From Mesonia sediminis (GTDB lineage: Bacteria > Bacteroidota > Bacteroidia > Flavobacteriales > Flavobacteriaceae): DNA of 64,000 nucleotides. Under the pieces are notes generated by a model. The model saw only the letters and a list, made by a program, of their open reading frames with translations, had not been told where the DNA came from and did no database searches. Both the position numbers and the translations under genes were made by a program. This document shows positions 61,683 to 64,000 of this stretch, piece after piece; positions within the stretch are counted from its first letter, which is position 1; each line of letters begins with the position of its first letter. Location of the stretch: positions 1-64,000 of the forward strand of contig NZ_JBHULZ010000008.1 of NCBI RefSeq assembly GCF_042684705.1, in the 5' to 3' direction.

Positions 61683-64000
61683 CTAATTTTGAGGGGTTTC
61701 TACAGAAGAATTGGTTTTGGCTTCATTGGTTTTTATACGAATCAATTCAGCTTTAGCTTCTTCAACCAAATCGGGGTAGGCTTTAAAATTTTTAATGATA
61801 TTTTCTAATACATAGGTGCTCTGATAGGCATCATTCAAATCATAGAAGTTTTTTGCCATCACGAGAAGTCCTTTGCCTCCAAATTTCTTATAACCCGAAT
61901 AATCTCTGGCTAAAGTTTGCACCGCCTCGTTTGACTTTTGATAATCGCCATCTTCGCGTAAAAAGTAAGCATCATAATAATGTGCTTCTGCTGCCAATGC
62001 TCCTTGTGCTATTTTCTTTACCGCTTCATACGCGTTTCTAGCCTTTGCATCATCGCCTAATTTTATCGCCGCCCGAGCAATAAAAACTTGCGCATCACTC
62101 TTTATACTATTTTCTATTTTCTGATTTTCAAGTACGCGATCGGCGTAGGTGATGGTTTGTGCATACTGCTCTTGCGCATAATAGGCTTTCATTAAATTTG
62201 ACTGCGCAAAGGTGATATTTTGTGGAAAATCTGCTTCTTGTTCCAATCTAGTTAAAATTGGAATAGCCGATTTATAATCTTCTTGTTCTAAGTAAACCTG
62301 ACCCAGTCGGGCTAAGGATTGCTCTGTAAACTCACTGCGCGATTGATTGATTACATATTGGTAATGCGGAATGGCCGCTGCATAATTTTCATCGGCGTAA
62401 TTGATTTGAGCCAAATAAAAGTGAGCCGATAAAGCGTGTAAACCTTTTGGAAATTGATTCAAGTATTTTTCAAATCCTTTTTTGGCTTGGGTCATTTTAT
62501 TTTCAATAAATGGTAATTCTGCCGCCTCATAGGTAGCGTTATCGATATCAGAATCGGCTACCTCAACAAAATCAAGACCGCTTACCCATTGGGCATACTC
62601 CTCTGTTCTTCCTAAATCTACATAAATGCTACGCGCGGTTTTTACCGCTTGGTTGGCTTCGGTGGTATTGGGGTAATCGGCTACGACCTTTTTAAATGTT
62701 CCCAATGCCTGTTCGCCTTGATTGTTGTTATAATACAGCAATCCTACTTTTAGCATAGATTTTGAAACATACGAGCTAGTAGGTAGTTCTTTTTGCAAAC
62801 GTTTATATGCTGCAAGAGCTTGGTTGGTTTTACCTTCGGCCACATAGGTATTTCCCAATTCATACAAGGCATCATCTTTATAAATACTTGTAGGATACTT
62901 GGCAATGAAATTGTTTAAATCTTCTATTTTACGCTCATTCTTATCTACAAAACCATAGCTTATGGCTTTTTGAAAGTAAGCGTAATCAGAGTCAATACCT
63001 TTTAAGCCAATGGCCTTATTATACGCCTCCATTGCGGGCCAATAATCACTGCTCACAAAATAACTATCGCCTAGTCTTAAATAGGTGTCGTTTTTTTGTG
63101 GTAAAGGCACCGATTCTTGTTCGCTATATTTTTTAAAATGCTTTATGGCTTGGGTATAGTCTTTGGTTTTAAAATAGGCATAAGCAATATTATAATCTAT
63201 GGCTTTTATGGCCTCGGTTGCATTGGCTTTTGGCATACCTAAAAACTCCTTGTACCCAATTAAAGCTTCTTTAAAATTACCTAAATTATATTGCGTCTCT
63301 GCCTTCCAATAGGTAGCTTTAGCCGTAAATAAGGCATCGCTACGATTAGCCAAAGATTGATTAAAGTAATGTAATGCTTCGCTGTATCGGTTCTCATTAT
63401 ACAGCTCTACCCCTCTATAAAAACTAACTTTTTGATACACTTGCTTATCGCTAAAGCGTTTGCTACCCTCTAAAAGATCTAGTGCCTTTTTATAGTTTTT
63501 ACTAGTGATATAAGAATCGATTAAAAGGTTCTGTATCTCGGTCGTGGCCGGATTATTTGGGTAACGCTCAACAAAATCGGTTAATACTTCGGGAATACTT
63601 TTGTAGGAGTTTCCTATTTCATAGCTCAACTTGGCGTAATTAAGCGCAGCGTCTTCTTGAATCTTAGGCTCAAAATCCATTTCAGAGGCATTTTTAAAAG
63701 CGTTGAGTGCCTGTTGTTTCTGGTTTAATTCTACATAAGATTCTGCCAGATGGTAGTAGGCATTCTGTGCCACGTGATTTTGACCGTCTATAATTTTATT
63801 GAATTCATTTATGGCATTTTGATACTCGCCTTGTTTATAATAAGCATAACCTAACTGGTAATAATCGGTGTTATTCCATTTACCGCGTTTCCCTTGGTAT
63901 TCTTTTAAATAGGGAATAGCCTCTTCATATTGCCCTAAGTTAAAATAGCTCTCTCCTATTATTTTATTCAGTTCAGATTTTTCAAGTCGGTTAGAGCGAT
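61683..64000 (-). CDS. Large tetratricopeptide-repeat protein (5' end outside window)
   Basis: Frame is open from the right edge, about 772 residues visible, so it extends past base 64000; an apparent start at 63773 is an internal GTG. Repeated TPR/Sel1-like helices throughout (for example ALHYFNQSLANRSDAL, AYFKTKDYTQAIKHFKKYSE, AYKRLQKELPTSS). The tandem with the barrel protein downstream suggests an outer-membrane assembly or scaffold role. Signal peptide cannot be judged because the N-terminus is missing. Confidence 0.88.
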   Translation of the reverse strand, partial: RSNRLEKSELNKIIGESYFNLGQYEEAIPYLKEYQGKRGKWNNTDYYQLGYAYYKQGEYQNAINEFNKIIDGQNHVAQNAYYHLAESYVELNQKQQALNAFKNASEMDFEPKIQEDAALNYAKLSYEIGNSYKSIPEVLTDFVERYPNNPATTEIQNLLIDSYITSKNYKKALDLLEGSKRFSDKQVYQKVSFYRGVELYNENRYSEALHYFNQSLANRSDALFTAKATYWKAETQYNLGNFKEALIGYKEFLGMPKANATEAIKAIDYNIAYAYFKTKDYTQAIKHFKKYSEQESVPLPQKNDTYLRLGDSYFVSSDYWPAMEAYNKAIGLKGIDSDYAYFQKAISYGFVDKNERKIEDLNNFIAKYPTSIYKDDALYELGNTYVAEGKTNQALAAYKRLQKELPTSSYVSKSMLKVGLLYYNNNQGEQALGTFKKVVADYPNTTEANQAVKTARSIYVDLGRTEEYAQWVSGLDFVEVADSDIDNATYEAAELPFIENKMTQAKKGFEKYLNQFPKGLHALSAHFYLAQINYADENYAAAIPHYQYVINQSRSEFTEQSLARLGQVYLEQEDYKSAIPILTRLEQEADFPQNITFAQSNLMKAYYAQEQYAQTITYADRVLENQKIENSIKSDAQVFIARAAIKLGDDAKARNAYEAVKKIAQGALAAEAHYYDAYFLREDGDYQKSNEAVQTLARDYSGYKKFGGKGLLVMAKNFYDLNDAYQSTYVLENIIKNFKAYPDLVEEAKAELIRIKTNEAKTNSSVETPQN

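Noticed and set aside
63763..63773. GTG start for the TPR protein
   Set aside because: The frame is open with TPR sequence to the window edge, so this is an internal codon.

Overview
The window is a low-GC chromosomal segment from the phylum Bacteroidota, almost certainly family Flavobacteriaceae. Evidence: a SusC/SusD pair, gldF and gldG, PorP/SprF, type IX secretion (T9SS) sorting domains of both type A and type B, the flavobacterial DUF4294 and DUF2851 families, and promoters of the form TTTG-N19/20-TAnnTTTG with almost no Shine-Dalgarno sites. No phage, insertion sequence, CRISPR array or plasmid feature was seen.

Layout. 1-644: gene-free; two tandem leftward promoters point off the left edge, and a rightward promoter fires into susC. 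645-5366: orphan SusC/SusD pair closed by a strong terminator. 5481-10544: DUF4294 protein, M42 peptidase, topoisomerase IB, purC and a PhoH ATPase. 10638-14167: tightly coupled run of SAM hydroxide adenosyltransferase, ABM monooxygenase, gldF and gldG. 14173-16409: small conserved protein, then idi-queD-manA read leftward. 16472-23615: three-gene surface operon of a giant repeat adhesin with a T9SS type-B signal, PorP/SprF and a modular OmpA protein. 23821-25407: prfC. 25480-28705: tandem cluster of five small T9SS type-A secreted proteins, two of them broken at the N-terminus. 28863-42477: the core gene-expression block tRNA-Thr(TGT)-Tyr-Gly-Thr(GGT)-tuf-tRNA-Trp-secE-nusG-rplKAJL-rpoBC-DUF3467. 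42606-64000: xerC-like recombinase, acyl-CoA dehydrogenase, ComEA-like protein, two AGCS symporters with unusual N-terminal extensions, a K+ channel/PspC/DUF2851 group, a two-gene small membrane-protein unit missed by length cut-offs, a cystathionine-synthase-like PLP enzyme, LolC/E-type permease, NamZ muramidase, YkgJ protein, methyltransferase, amidohydrolase, a barrel protein and a large TPR protein cut by the right edge.

How it fits together. Surface biology dominates the accessory parts: nutrient capture (SusCD), gliding (GldFG) and T9SS export of adhesins and small secreted proteins. The most unusual items are (i) the tandem T9SS cassette family with near-identical ends, diverged cores and two N-terminal lesions (a TGG-to-TGA stop and an A7 tract frameshift); (ii) the SprB-like repeat plus lipoyl-like barrel fused to two AGCS transporters; and (iii) the perfect 16-bp palindrome in front of a 54-codon membrane-protein ORF. 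All calls come from reading the sequence and family knowledge; no database search was run.
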